64,000 nucleotides of DNA from Streptomyces sp. NBC_01268 (GCF_036240795.1 NZ_CP108454.1:6260001-6324000), one strand, 5' to 3'. Shown: positions 35,168 to 44,092, numbered from the stretch's first letter. The notes: a model not told the origin generated them from the sequence alone. A program made the numbers and translations.

Positions 35168-35911
35168 GTGACGTCAGTCGACAAGCCGACCACCGAGAAG
35201 CCCACGCCCGACCAGGACGCCCGGACCGACAAGGCGGTGACCGAGGCCGCCCTCTTCGAGGCCTTCGGTGGCGTGCGTGGCATGGTGGAGACGGTCCTGC
35301 CGGGCCTGCTCTTCGTCACGATCTACACGATCAACAAGGACCTGCGCTCCTCGGCGATCGCCGCGGTCGCGGTCTCGCTGGTCCTCGTCGCCGTCCGGCT
35401 GATCCGCCGCGACACCGTCAAGCACGCCTTCAGCGGCGTCTTCGGCGTCGCCTTCGGCGTGGTCTTCGCGATGATGACGGGCAACGCCAAGGACTTCTAC
35501 CTGCCGGGCATGCTCTACACGCTGGGCCTCGCCCTCGCGTACATCGTCACGGCCCTCGCCGGCGTGCCGCTGATCGGCCTGATCCTCGGCCCGGTCTTCA
35601 AGGAGAACCTCTCCTGGCGCACCCGCAACCCGGGCCGCAAGAAGGCGTACACCAAGGCCAGCTGGGCCTGGGGACTGATCCTGCTCGCCAAGTGCGCGAT
35701 CCTCTTCCCGCTGTACTGGTGGGCCGACACCACGCAGCTCGGCTGGATCCTGGTCGCCCTGAAGATCCCGCCGTTCCTGCTCGCGGTCTACCTGACCTGG
35801 GTGTTCCTCGCGAAGGCGCCGCCGCCGATCGACGTGTTCGCCGAGATGGAGGCCGAGGAGAAGGCGGAGAAGGCCCGCAAGGCCGCCGCCCAGGGGCACC
35901 CCGAGGCGTGA
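35168..35911 (+). CDS. DUF3159 family membrane protein
   Basis: A 247-residue integral membrane protein with six predicted helices (for example GMVETVLPGLLFVTIYTI, SSAIAAVAVSLVLVAVRLI, FSGVFGVAFGVVFAMM, TLGLALAYIVTALAGVPL, ASWAWGLILLAKCAILFPL, LGWILVALKIPPFLLAVYL). A cytoplasmic charged tail follows (EMEAEEKAEKARKAAA). GTG 35168 is three bases after the OB-fold stop, so the two are co-translated. Family role is not known to me. A perfect hairpin terminator follows. Confidence 0.87.
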   Translation: MTSVDKPTTEKPTPDQDARTDKAVTEAALFEAFGGVRGMVETVLPGLLFVTIYTINKDLRSSAIAAVAVSLVLVAVRLIRRDTVKHAFSGVFGVAFGVVFAMMTGNAKDFYLPGMLYTLGLALAYIVTALAGVPLIGLILGPVFKENLSWRTRNPGRKKAYTKASWAWGLILLAKCAILFPLYWWADTTQLGWILVALKIPPFLLAVYLTWVFLAKAPPPIDVFAEMEAEEKAEKARKAAAQGHPEA

Positions 35912-35955
35912 CGCGGCAGCCGCGGCAGCCGCGGTAGACGCGGGAGACGCAAGGG

Positions 35956-35992
35956 AAGGGGCCCGGGACCTGTGACAGGTCCCGGGCCCCTT
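35956..35992. terminator. Bidirectional terminator between DUF3159 and trkA genes
   Basis: Perfect 17-bp arms (AAGGGGCCCGGGACCTG and complement) around TGA, ending CTT. It lies between convergent genes. Confidence 0.9.
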
Positions 35993-36012
35993 CCTCGTAC
36001 CTCTGCGTCCCG

Positions 36013-36690
36013 TCAGGACTCCGACGGATCCCGCCGCACCGACAGCAGGTCCTCCAGCTGCTCCTCGCGCGCCTGGGTGGCCACGAACAGCAGCTCGTCG
36101 CCCGCCTCCAGGGTCTCCTCCGCGCTCGGCGTGAGGACCCGCGAGCCGCGGATGATGGTGACCAGCGAGGTGTCCGGCGGCCAGGCGACATCGCCCACCG
36201 CGGTGCCCGCGATGGCCGACTCCGGCGGCAGCGTCAGCTCGACCAGGTTGGCGTCGCCGTGGCTGAAGCGCAGCAGCCGGACCAGGTCGCCGACGCTCAC
36301 CGCCTCCTCGACCAGGGCCGACATCAGGCGCGGCGTCGAGACGGCGACGTCCACGCCCCACGCCTCGTTGAAGAGCCACTCGTTCTTCGGGTTGTTGACC
36401 CGGGCGACCACGCGCGGCACGCCGTACTCGGTCTTGGCGAGCAGCGAGACGACCAGGTTCACCTTGTCGTCGCCGGTCGCCGCGATGACGACGTTGCAGC
36501 GCTGCAGGGCCGCCTCGTCGAGCGAGGTGATCTCACAGGCGTCGGCCAGCAGCCACTCGGCCTGCGGCACCCGCTCCACCGAGATGGCGGTCGGGGCCTT
36601 GTCGATGAGAAGGACCTCGTGCCCGTTCTCCAGGAGCTCGCCCGCGATGGAACGGCCCACGGCGCCGGCGCCGGCAATAGCGACACGCAT
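36013..36690 (-). CDS. TrkA-type RCK potassium channel/transport regulator (second copy)
   Basis: A 225-residue cytoplasmic RCK protein. The N-terminal RCK_N Rossmann domain has the NAD/ATP-binding GAGAVGRSIAGEL, LLIDKAP and IAATGDDKVNLVVSLLAKTE. The RCK_C domain (about 145-220) includes VELTLPPESAIAGTAVGDVA; RCK_C domains bind c-di-AMP in several Gram-positive regulators. The normal TrkA/KtrA length is 220. It starts at ATG 36690, overlapping the stop of the first trkA-like gene by one base. No Trk/Ktr membrane subunit is adjacent; the divergent KimA-like importer is the nearest transporter. Confidence 0.92.
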   Translation of the reverse strand: MRVAIAGAGAVGRSIAGELLENGHEVLLIDKAPTAISVERVPQAEWLLADACEITSLDEAALQRCNVVIAATGDDKVNLVVSLLAKTEYGVPRVVARVNNPKNEWLFNEAWGVDVAVSTPRLMSALVEEAVSVGDLVRLLRFSHGDANLVELTLPPESAIAGTAVGDVAWPPDTSLVTIIRGSRVLTPSAEETLEAGDELLFVATQAREEQLEDLLSVRRDPSES

Positions 36691-37358
36691 CAGTGACCGC
36701 CCTCCTCGGGACCCTCGGCGAAGGCCGCCTCGACCTTGTCGATCTCGTCCGTCCGCATCATCACGTGCACGAGGTCGCCCTCCTGTAGCACCGTCTGCGA
36801 GGTCGGAAGGATCGCTTCGCCCAGCCGGGTGAGAAAGGCCACGCGCACGCCGGTCTCCTCCTGGAGGAGGCTGACCTTGTGCCCGATCCACGCGGGGGAG
36901 GTGTGCACCTCCGCGAGCTGCACTCCGCCGCTCGGGTCACGCCACAGCGGCTCGGCGCCGGACGGCAGCAGCCGCCGCAGCATCTGGTCGGCGGTCCAGC
37001 GGACCGTGGCGACGGTCGGGATGCCCAGGCGCTGGTAGACCTCGGCGCGCCGCGGGTCGTAGATCCGGGCGGCGACGTTCTCGATGCCGAACATCTCGCG
37101 CGCGACCCGCGCCGCGATGATGTTCGAGTTGTCGCCGCTGCTCACCGCGGCGAAGGCGCCGGCCTCCTCGATCCCCGCCTCGCGGAGCGTGTCCTGGTCG
37201 AAGCCCACGCCCGTGACGCGGCGGCCGCCGAAGCCCGAGCCCAGACGGCGGAAAGCCGTCGGGTCCTGGTCCACGACCGCGACGGTGTGGCCCTGCTGCT
37301 CCAGGGTCTGCGCGAGAGCGGCTCCGACGCGCCCGCAGCCCATGATGACGATGTGCAC
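36690..37358 (-). CDS. TrkA-type RCK potassium channel/transport regulator (first copy)
   Basis: A 222-residue RCK protein, paralogous to the next gene. The Rossmann motif is IMGCGRVGAALAQTLEQQ, the acidic ribose-binding end is VAVVDQDPTAFRRL, and FAAVSSGDNSNIIAARVARE closes the nucleotide pocket. The RCK_C part has GHKVSLLQEETGVRVAFLTR. GTG 37358 follows AAGGGG. The pair probably forms a hetero-oligomeric ring, as other two-copy KtrA/TrkA sets do (inference). Divergent from the KimA-like gene over 387 bp. Confidence 0.92.
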   Translation of the reverse strand: MHIVIMGCGRVGAALAQTLEQQGHTVAVVDQDPTAFRRLGSGFGGRRVTGVGFDQDTLREAGIEEAGAFAAVSSGDNSNIIAARVAREMFGIENVAARIYDPRRAEVYQRLGIPTVATVRWTADQMLRRLLPSGAEPLWRDPSGGVQLAEVHTSPAWIGHKVSLLQEETGVRVAFLTRLGEAILPTSQTVLQEGDLVHVMMRTDEIDKVEAAFAEGPEEGGH

Positions 37359-37578
37359 GTCCCCTTACCCCGCACTCCTGATCGCCTTGCTGACCTGCGA
37401 AAACACGCTTCTCACAACTTTCCTGGCCCCATCGGCCACGTATGTCGACCACAGCGGGCGCCCCGTCGGACGGCCCGTACCCGGCCCGGTCGACCCGGGC
37501 CACGGCGGACACGCACACGCGCTTGTCCGGTCCGAGCTTATGCGGCAACGATGGCCGGGACCTCACGCAGCCCTCGTT

Positions 37579-37616
37579 AGGAACGCGTCAAGACGCCAGG
37601 AACGCGTCAAGACGCC
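37579..37616. repeat. Perfect 19-bp tandem duplication in the trkA/kimA divergent region
   Basis: AGGAACGCGTCAAGACGCC occurs twice head to tail (37579-37597 and 37598-37616); CGTCAGAGCCGCGTCAGCG follows. It may be a regulator site array or slippage. Confidence 0.85.
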
Positions 37617-37732
37617 GTCAGAGCCGCGTCAGCGCGGAGAGTCGGGGCTCGCCCCCGTCTCCGCGGAGGTGGTATCCAGGGAGATTCCGTGCCGATCGGG
37701 GGTGCTGGTCGGCGGGGCTCATTTCGAACGCT

Positions 37733-37738
37733 TACGAT
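37733..37738 (+). promoter_or_regulatory. Probable -10 box, leaderless start of the KimA-like gene
   Basis: TACGAT ends 7 bases before GTG 37746 with no ribosome site, which argues against a c-di-AMP riboswitch leader like that of Bacillus kimA. Confidence 0.4.
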
Positions 37739-37745
37739 CCTCTGC

Positions 37746-39800
37746 GTGTCCAAACTGACCGACGTGCCCAAACGGATCCTGATCGGGCGGGCCCTGCGCA
37801 GCGACAAGCTGGGCGAGACCCTGCTCCCGAAGCGCATCGCCCTCCCCGTCTTCGCCTCCGACCCGCTGTCCTCGGTGGCGTACGCCCCGGGCGAGGTCCT
37901 CCTGGTCCTCTCCGTCGCGGGCCTGTCGGCCTACCACTTCAGCCCGTGGATCGCGCTGGCCGTCGTGGTCCTGATGTTCACGGTCGTCGCCTCGTACCGG
38001 CAGAACGTGCACGCGTACCCGAGCGGCGGTGGCGACTACGAGGTCGCGACCACCAACCTCGGGCCGAAGGCCGGACTCACCGTCGCGAGCGCGCTGCTCG
38101 TCGACTACGTCCTCACCGTCGCCGTCTCCATCTCCTCCGGCATCGAGAACCTCGGCTCCGCGGTTCCGTTCGTCGTCGAGCACAAGGTCCTCTCCGCCGT
38201 CGCGGTGATCGTGCTGCTCACCCTGATGAACCTGCGCGGCGTGAAGGAGTCCGGCGGACTCTTCGCCATCCCGACGTACGTCTTCGTCTTCGGCGTCTTC
38301 GCCATGATCATCTGGGGTGCCTGGCGCGGCCTCGTCCTCGACGAGACCATGACCGCCCCCACCGCCGACTTCGAGATCAAGGCCGAGCACCAGGGTCTGG
38401 CCGGATTCGCCCTGGTCTTCCTGCTGCTGCGGGCCTTCTCCTCCGGCTGTGCGGCGCTCACCGGCGTCGAGGCCATCTCCAACGGCGTGCCCGCCTTCCG
38501 CAAGCCCAAGTCGAAGAACGCGGCCTCCACCCTCGCGCTCATGGGCGGCCTGGCCGTCACCATGTTCTGCGGCATCATCTTCCTGGCCATGGCCACCGAC
38601 GTCCGGATGGCCGAGAACCCCGCCCACGACCTGCTCAAGAACGGGCAGCCGGTCGGCGAGGGCTACGTCCAGGACCCGGTCATCTCGCAGGTCGCCGCCG
38701 CCGTCTTCGGCGACGGAACGTTCTTCTTCATCCTGCTCGCCGCCGCGACCGCGCTCGTCCTCTTCCTGGCCGCCAACACGGCGTACAACGGCTTCCCGCT
38801 CCTCGGCTCGATCCTCGCCCAGGACCGCTACCTGCCCCGCCAGCTGCACACCCGCGGCGACCGCCTCGCCTTCTCCAACGGCATCGTGCTGCTGGCCGGC
38901 GCGGCCGCCCTGCTCGTGGTCATCTACGGGGCCGACTCGACCCGGCTGATCCAGCTCTACATCGTCGGCGTCTTCGTCTCCTTCACCCTCAGCCAGATCG
39001 GCATGGTCCGGCACTGGAACCGGCACCTGAGGAGCGAGCGGGACCCCGCCAAGCGCCGCCACATGATCCGCTCCCGCGCGATCAACGCCTTCGGCGCCTT
39101 CTTCACCGGCCTCGTCCTGGTCGTCGTCCTCGCCACCAAGTTCACCCACGGCGCCTGGGTCGCGCTGCTCGGCATGGTGATCTTCTACGTGACGATGACC
39201 GCGATCCGCAGGCACTACGACTCCGTGGCCGCCGAGATCGCCGCCGCAGAGGAGCGCCCCGACGAGTACGTCCGCCCCTCCCGGGTCCGCTCCGTCGTCC
39301 TCGTCTCCAAGCTGCACAAGCCCACGCTGCGCGCCCTCGCCTACGCCAAGCTGCTGCACGCCAACGAGCTGGAGGCGCTCACCGTCAGCGTCGACCCGGC
39401 CGAGACGAAGGCGCTCAAGGAGGAGTGGGAGCGGCGCGGCATCAACGTGCCGCTGAAGATCCTCGACTCGCCCTACCGCGAGATCACCCGGCCGGTCATC
39501 GAGTACGTGAAGAACCTCCGCAAGGAGAGCCCGCGCGACGCCGTCTCGGTCTACATCCCCGAGTACGTGGTCGGCCACTGGTACGAGCACCTGCTGCACA
39601 ACCAGAGCGCCCTGCGTCTCAAGGGCCGGCTCCTCTTCACGCCCGGCGTGATGGTGACCTCGGTCCCGTACCAGCTGCAGTCCTCCGAGGCCGCCAAGAA
39701 GCGGGCGAGGAAGCGCCAGGACTGGAACGCCCCCGGATCGGTCCGACGAGGACCGGTCGAGAAGGGCGGCGCGAAGGTTCCGGCCGAAAAGAGCAACTAG
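37746..39800 (+). CDS. KimA-like APC-superfamily potassium importer
   Basis: A 684-residue transporter. Residues 1-470 hold about 12 membrane helices beginning at FASDPLSSVAYAPGEVLLVL, the unwound first helix typical of APC transporters. The same SD-LSSVAY signature is found in Bacillus KimA, a high-affinity H+/K+ symporter inhibited by c-di-AMP. YPSGGGDYEVA and AFSSGCAALTGVEAISNGVP are other APC core motifs. Residues 500-660 form a cytoplasmic domain (VVLVSKLHKPTLRALAYAKL) equivalent to the KimA C-terminal regulatory domain. A basic tail follows. The divergent RCK pair supports a potassium role. An amino-acid substrate remains possible, but the large C-terminal domain favours KimA. Confidence 0.85.
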   Translation: MSKLTDVPKRILIGRALRSDKLGETLLPKRIALPVFASDPLSSVAYAPGEVLLVLSVAGLSAYHFSPWIALAVVVLMFTVVASYRQNVHAYPSGGGDYEVATTNLGPKAGLTVASALLVDYVLTVAVSISSGIENLGSAVPFVVEHKVLSAVAVIVLLTLMNLRGVKESGGLFAIPTYVFVFGVFAMIIWGAWRGLVLDETMTAPTADFEIKAEHQGLAGFALVFLLLRAFSSGCAALTGVEAISNGVPAFRKPKSKNAASTLALMGGLAVTMFCGIIFLAMATDVRMAENPAHDLLKNGQPVGEGYVQDPVISQVAAAVFGDGTFFFILLAAATALVLFLAANTAYNGFPLLGSILAQDRYLPRQLHTRGDRLAFSNGIVLLAGAAALLVVIYGADSTRLIQLYIVGVFVSFTLSQIGMVRHWNRHLRSERDPAKRRHMIRSRAINAFGAFFTGLVLVVVLATKFTHGAWVALLGMVIFYVTMTAIRRHYDSVAAEIAAAEERPDEYVRPSRVRSVVLVSKLHKPTLRALAYAKLLHANELEALTVSVDPAETKALKEEWERRGINVPLKILDSPYREITRPVIEYVKNLRKESPRDAVSVYIPEYVVGHWYEHLLHNQSALRLKGRLLFTPGVMVTSVPYQLQSSEAAKKRARKRQDWNAPGSVRRGPVEKGGAKVPAEKSN

Positions 39801-39803
39801 ACT

Positions 39804-39834
39804 GGTGGGCTGCCGTCCCGAACGGCAGCCCACC
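39804..39834 (+). terminator. Terminator of the KimA-like gene
   Basis: 13-bp arms (GGTGGGCTGCCGT and complement) with a short loop, beginning four bases after the stop and followed by a pyrimidine run. Confidence 0.85.
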
Positions 39835-39862
39835 ACTCTCTTCCTCTTGGAGTCCCCCCGTC

Positions 39863-41191
39863 ATGCAGAACGTGCCTGTTGCTTCGCTCGTCGGGGAAGA
39901 GTACGAGGTCGAGGTCGGCCCGGTCGCCCACGGCGGCCACTGCATCGCCCGTACGGAGGCCGGCCGGGTCCTCTTCGTCCGCCACGCCCTGCCGGGCGAG
40001 CGGGTCCGCGCCCGGGTCACCGAGGGCGAGGAGACCTCCCGCTTCCTGCGCGCCGACGCGGTCGAGATCCTGGACGCGTCCAAGGACCGCATCGAGGCCC
40101 CCTGCCCCTTCGCCGGCCCCGGCAAGTGCGGCGGCTGCGACTGGCAGCACGCCAAGCCGGGCGCCCAGCGCCGCCTCAAGGGCGAGGTCATCGCCGAGCA
40201 GCTGCAGCGGCTCGCGGGCCTCACGCCCGAGGAGGCCGGCTGGGACGGCACGGTCCTCCCCGCCGAGGGCGACAAGCTGCCCGCCGGCGAGGTCCCGAAG
40301 TGGCGCACCCGCGTCCAGTACGCGATCGACGCCGAGGGCCACGCGGGCCTGCGCAAGCACCGCTCGCACGAGGTCGAGGTCGTCGACCACTGCATGATCG
40401 CCGCCGAGGGCGTCTCCGAGCTCGGCATCGAGAAGCGCACCTGGGAGGGCATGGCCTCCGTCGAGGCCATCGCCGCGTCCGGCTCCCACGACCGCCAGGT
40501 CGTCCTGACCCCGCGCCCCGGCGCCCGCCTCCCGCTCGTCGAGCTCGACAAGCCGGTCTCCGTCCTCCGCGTCGAGGAGAAGGACGGCGGCGTCCACCGC
40601 GTCCACGGCCGCGCCTTCGTCCGCGAGCGCGCCGACGACCGCACCTACCGCGTCGGCAACGGTGGCTTCTGGCAGGTCCACCCGAAGGCCGCCCAGACCC
40701 TCATGCTCGCCGTCATGCAGGGCCTGACTCCCCGCAAGGGCGACACCGCCCTCGACCTCTACTGCGGCGTCGGCCTCTTCGCCGGCGCGATCGCCGACCG
40801 CGTCGGCGACCAGGGCGCCGTCCTCGGCATCGAGTCGGGCAAGCGCGCCGTGGAGGACGCCCGCCACAACCTGGCCGGCTTCCCGCGCGTCCGCATCGAG
40901 CAGGGCAAGGTCGAGTCGGTCCTCCCGCGCACCGGCATCACCGAGGTCGACCTCATCGTCCTGGACCCGCCCCGCGCGGGCGCCGGCAAGCAGACGGTCA
41001 AGCACCTCGCAGGCCTCGGCGCCCGCCGCATCGCCTACGTCGCCTGCGACCCGGCGGCCCTGGCGCGCGACCTCGGGTACTTCCGGGAGGGCGGGTACCG
41101 GGTGCGGACGCTTCGGGCGTTCGATCTGTTTCCGATGACGCACCATGTGGAGTGCGTGGCGATTCTTGAGCCTGCTGAAAAGGGCCGCTGA
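39863..41191 (+). CDS. TrmA/RlmD family RNA (uracil-5-)-methyltransferase
   Basis: A 442-residue SAM-dependent rRNA or tRNA uracil methyltransferase. Residues 5-65 are a TRAM RNA-binding domain (EYEVEVGPVAHGGHCIARTE). A cysteine cluster follows (CPFAGPGKCGGCDWQHAKPG), which holds [4Fe-4S] in RlmD-type enzymes. The SAM-binding motif is ALDLYCGVGLFAGAIADRVG. The DPPRAG motif and the catalytic cysteine in AYVACDPAALARDL are intact. ATG 39863 has GGAG about 12 bases upstream. It is the last core gene before the accessory region. The exact target base (rRNA versus tRNA) cannot be chosen from sequence. Confidence 0.92.
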   Translation: MQNVPVASLVGEEYEVEVGPVAHGGHCIARTEAGRVLFVRHALPGERVRARVTEGEETSRFLRADAVEILDASKDRIEAPCPFAGPGKCGGCDWQHAKPGAQRRLKGEVIAEQLQRLAGLTPEEAGWDGTVLPAEGDKLPAGEVPKWRTRVQYAIDAEGHAGLRKHRSHEVEVVDHCMIAAEGVSELGIEKRTWEGMASVEAIAASGSHDRQVVLTPRPGARLPLVELDKPVSVLRVEEKDGGVHRVHGRAFVRERADDRTYRVGNGGFWQVHPKAAQTLMLAVMQGLTPRKGDTALDLYCGVGLFAGAIADRVGDQGAVLGIESGKRAVEDARHNLAGFPRVRIEQGKVESVLPRTGITEVDLIVLDPPRAGAGKQTVKHLAGLGARRIAYVACDPAALARDLGYFREGGYRVRTLRAFDLFPMTHHVECVAILEPAEKGR

Positions 41192-41896
41192 CCTGCCGTT
41201 TCTCCGGGTATGCGTTATGGGTGTTACGTGCGTTGGGTCCGAAATCGTGACGCCTATTCGACGCACGAACGGCACATTGCCTGATGGGTCGTCATGCGTG
41301 GTTTGAGGCTGCTGGACGGGAGACCACCTACCTGAAGGCGAACACCGCGATGGGGTGATGAGGTCGGCTGCCGCGCGGTTGACCTGACCCGCCCCTTCGC
41401 TTCTCGGCCGTGCCGTTCCGTGATATGTCGACGCAAGGTCCGGAGTCGGGGTCGAGGTAGGTGATAGCTGGGTCAGGACCTCAGTACACGGCATGGAGCA
41501 GTATAGAGTTCGTCCTGCGCCTCGGCGGGCGTGGAAGGTCGACGGGCACGTGCGACCGCTGGTACGACGAGGAGGGCAACCTCGGCAACCATCTGGTCGC
41601 TCTCAGCCCGACCGTGATCGCCTAGGAGGCGACAACCCTCCCGCAAGGCGAAGCCTAACGAGTGGGTACACGCAGTGGCCGGGTCCTCGACGACAAGGAC
41701 ATCGATGCTGCCTGGCAGGCGACTGGCGAGTGTGGCGCCCACGATGGGCGGCGGCTCACCTTCGCCGACGAGTCCCGCCTCGGCGACGCCGGCCGTCACC
41801 GTCTGCCTCCGGCCCTGGCTGGCTGCGACGGGCATGGCCCGTGAAGCAGGGCCGACAGGCCGTTCCGACGTCGCTCTGTCTTGAAGGCCGACGAGC
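41192..41896. other. 705-bp junction without a convincing gene; possible gene remnants
   Basis: Composition here is visibly less GC-rich and codon bias is lost. Two fragments look like decayed coding sequence on the plus strand. A stretch ending at TAG near 41625 reads CDRWYDEEGNLGNHLVALSP. A start near 41662 reads GTRSGRVLDDKDIDAAW, resembling the opening of ribbon-helix-helix antitoxin-like proteins, then diverges. No ribosome site, tRNA or inverted repeat was found. It separates conserved core from the defence-type genes, so it is a plausible integration or deletion scar. Confidence 0.45.
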
Positions 41897-44092
41897 TCAG
41901 GTGGTGACCCGCTCGGGGAGGAAGGGGCTCGGGATGCCGTGCCAGGAGACACGCAAGGCGTCCCTCGCCCGCGTGCAGGCGACGAACAGCAGACTCAGTT
42001 CGCCCATGAGATCCTCACGGTGCTGCTGGGGGTCGACCTCCTCCGGGGTGAGGGCGCTGTTCATCGGCACGACCGTGTCGCTCACCCCGGCGACGGCCAC
42101 GCAGCGGAATTCGAGCCCCTTCATGCGGTGCATGGTCCCGATCCGGACCCCATCGCCGACCGCCGCCGACGCCCCCAGGACGAGCGAGGGAACCCCCGCC
42201 TGTTCCAAGGCCTGGGCGATCTCCTTGCCCAGCTGGACGTACCGCACGGCGACACCGATCTCGTGCGGCGCGACCCCCGTCCCGATCCACTCGGAGATCC
42301 AGGTGACCAAACCCGTGATCTCCTCCGGCTTGGTGGCTGAGCCTCCGAGTTCCGGCCTGGCGCCTCGGTACGCGGACCGGTAGCCGACGAGTGAGTCCTG
42401 CCCGCCGTCCATGTCATCCACGCTCGCGTCCGCGAGGAGCCGGGTCGACCAGGTCAGGATCTCCTTCGTCGTGCGGTAGTTGATACGCAGGCGGGTCGAC
42501 CGGCCGGCGACCGAGATGCCGAGGCCGCGCAGGGACACCCTGTTCCCGTAGATCCGTTGGTGGGTGTCGCCCGCGATGAAGAGGTCATCCGGCCCCGGGG
42601 CGACCAGAGCGCGCAGCATGCGCCACTGAGCAGGGTGGAGATCCTGCGCCTCGTCGATCACCACATGGCGGAAGCGACGGTCCCCGCCTCGGTCCTGAAG
42701 GATGCGTGCGGCCTCCGCGCACACCTGGAGGAAGGTCCACTCGCCGGCCCGGCGCAGCTCCTGGGTGAACGCTTCGACGGCGCGCCATACCTGGGCCCGC
42801 TTGAGCGGGCTGAGCGCGGTTCCACGCCCGGAGCGGGAAGCCTTCAGGTAGGTCTCCGGCGACCGGAGGTCCTGGGCCAGGATGACGTGCCGCCATTCCT
42901 GGTCGAGGAAGTTGTCGGTGAAATCGATCTCCAGCCGCTGGGCCGCCCGACTCCAGCGGGTGAGGATCTCCTTCTGCGCGGCCACCAGCGCCAGCGGAGC
43001 GCCGCGGTCCTCCCGGACGATCTGGTTGGCCAGGGCGTCCACGTTGACGACCCAGATCTTCGCCCGCAGTGCAGGCTCGGGGATCAGCAGTTCGAGGTTG
43101 CTGCGCAGGTCGGCCGCGAGGTCGCGGGTGAAGGTGGTCAGGAGGATCGACTCGTCGGGTGCGTCCGCCGGGAGCTCTTGGGCGAGGTGCAGGGCGCGGT
43201 GCAGCGCGACCACGGTCTTCCCGGTGCCGGGCCCGCCGGTGACGCGTGCCGGACCCGTGTACGAGGAACGATAGGCGAGCTTGCGCTGGCTGGGATGGAG
43301 GAAGATCCGCCAGGCGTCGAAGGGCCGGGACAGGATGTCCGTCAACTCGTCAGGGCCGGAGACGAGCGCGATCCGCCCCTGGGACCGCGCCATCGCCGCG
43401 GAGAACTCGTCCTGCTCGACCGGGGACGCGGACGGCTCGATCCGTGGCTCCCGAACTTCTCGCGGGGGCGCGGAGCGCTGCTCCAGCTGTACGGCGACGA
43501 CCTCGCGCCACACGTCCTCCGGCGTCATGCCCGCCGCAAGCCCGGCCAGCACGTCGTACTGCTGCTCGGGAAGGACCTTGTGCAGGGCGTCGAGGTGCGC
43601 CTCGGTGCCGAGATGCCGGACCAGGGGAAGCAGGTCGGCGTCGATGCCCAGCCTGACCAGGTCCTTGTCGGCGACCCCTCGGAACAGCCGCTCGGTGCCG
43701 TCGGTGGCACCGGACCGGTCGCCCGGAAGGGCGTCGATGCCGGCCGTCGCGCGTTCCAGAGCGACGTCGTCACGCAACTCGATGCCGTGCGTGGCCGAGT
43801 TGACGGTCGCCCGGTGCTTGACCGCCCAGGCGATGGCGTCGTCGTGAGGCATGACCTTGAGGAGGAGGAAGCTGTCCCCCACCTCCGGAGCCAGCACCAC
43901 GCCGCGCATGAACTGGTTGATGCGGATGGTCCGGATGCGAGGGTCGCGGGACTTCTCCAGCTTCTCCAGGTGCAGGCCCGCGTGCCGGTGCTCCCGGAAC
44001 TTGTCGAAGACCTCATGCACACGTTTCTGGACAGGCTTCTCCAGCTTGGCGAATTCCAGGAGGAAGTCCTTGTGGATTCCCAGTGTCGCCAT
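41897..44092 (-). CDS. RelE/ParE-like domain fused to UvrD-type superfamily 1 helicase
   Basis: A 731-residue fusion. Residues 2-92 look like a RelE/ParE toxin-type fold (HKDFLLEFAKLEKPVQKRVH, IRTIRINQFMRGVVLAPEVG, LLLKVMPHDDAIAWAVKH). A linker with charged helices precedes a UvrD/Rep helicase: Walker A VTGGPGTGKTVVALHRALHL near residue 287, Walker B VIDEAQDLHPAQWRML near 478, motif V/VI regions GTMHRMKGLEFRCVAVAG and LLFVACTRARDALRVSW. ATG 44092 is favoured over the longer frame. It is divergent from the DUF262 gene by about 95 bases. Helicases with a nuclease-like N-terminus occur in phage-defence systems; whether the RelE part cuts RNA is unknown. Confidence 0.85.
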   Translation of the reverse strand: MATLGIHKDFLLEFAKLEKPVQKRVHEVFDKFREHRHAGLHLEKLEKSRDPRIRTIRINQFMRGVVLAPEVGDSFLLLKVMPHDDAIAWAVKHRATVNSATHGIELRDDVALERATAGIDALPGDRSGATDGTERLFRGVADKDLVRLGIDADLLPLVRHLGTEAHLDALHKVLPEQQYDVLAGLAAGMTPEDVWREVVAVQLEQRSAPPREVREPRIEPSASPVEQDEFSAAMARSQGRIALVSGPDELTDILSRPFDAWRIFLHPSQRKLAYRSSYTGPARVTGGPGTGKTVVALHRALHLAQELPADAPDESILLTTFTRDLAADLRSNLELLIPEPALRAKIWVVNVDALANQIVREDRGAPLALVAAQKEILTRWSRAAQRLEIDFTDNFLDQEWRHVILAQDLRSPETYLKASRSGRGTALSPLKRAQVWRAVEAFTQELRRAGEWTFLQVCAEAARILQDRGGDRRFRHVVIDEAQDLHPAQWRMLRALVAPGPDDLFIAGDTHQRIYGNRVSLRGLGISVAGRSTRLRINYRTTKEILTWSTRLLADASVDDMDGGQDSLVGYRSAYRGARPELGGSATKPEEITGLVTWISEWIGTGVAPHEIGVAVRYVQLGKEIAQALEQAGVPSLVLGASAAVGDGVRIGTMHRMKGLEFRCVAVAGVSDTVVPMNSALTPEEVDPQQHREDLMGELSLLFVACTRARDALRVSWHGIPSPFLPERVTT

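Noticed and set aside
41192..41500. tRNA gene as an integration site for the island
   Set aside because: No cloverleaf or TΨC-like GGTTCGAATC block was found on either strand.
41473..41952. 159-residue minus-strand gene in the junction region
   Set aside because: No ribosome site, no recognisable fold, and it overlaps the end of the helicase gene.
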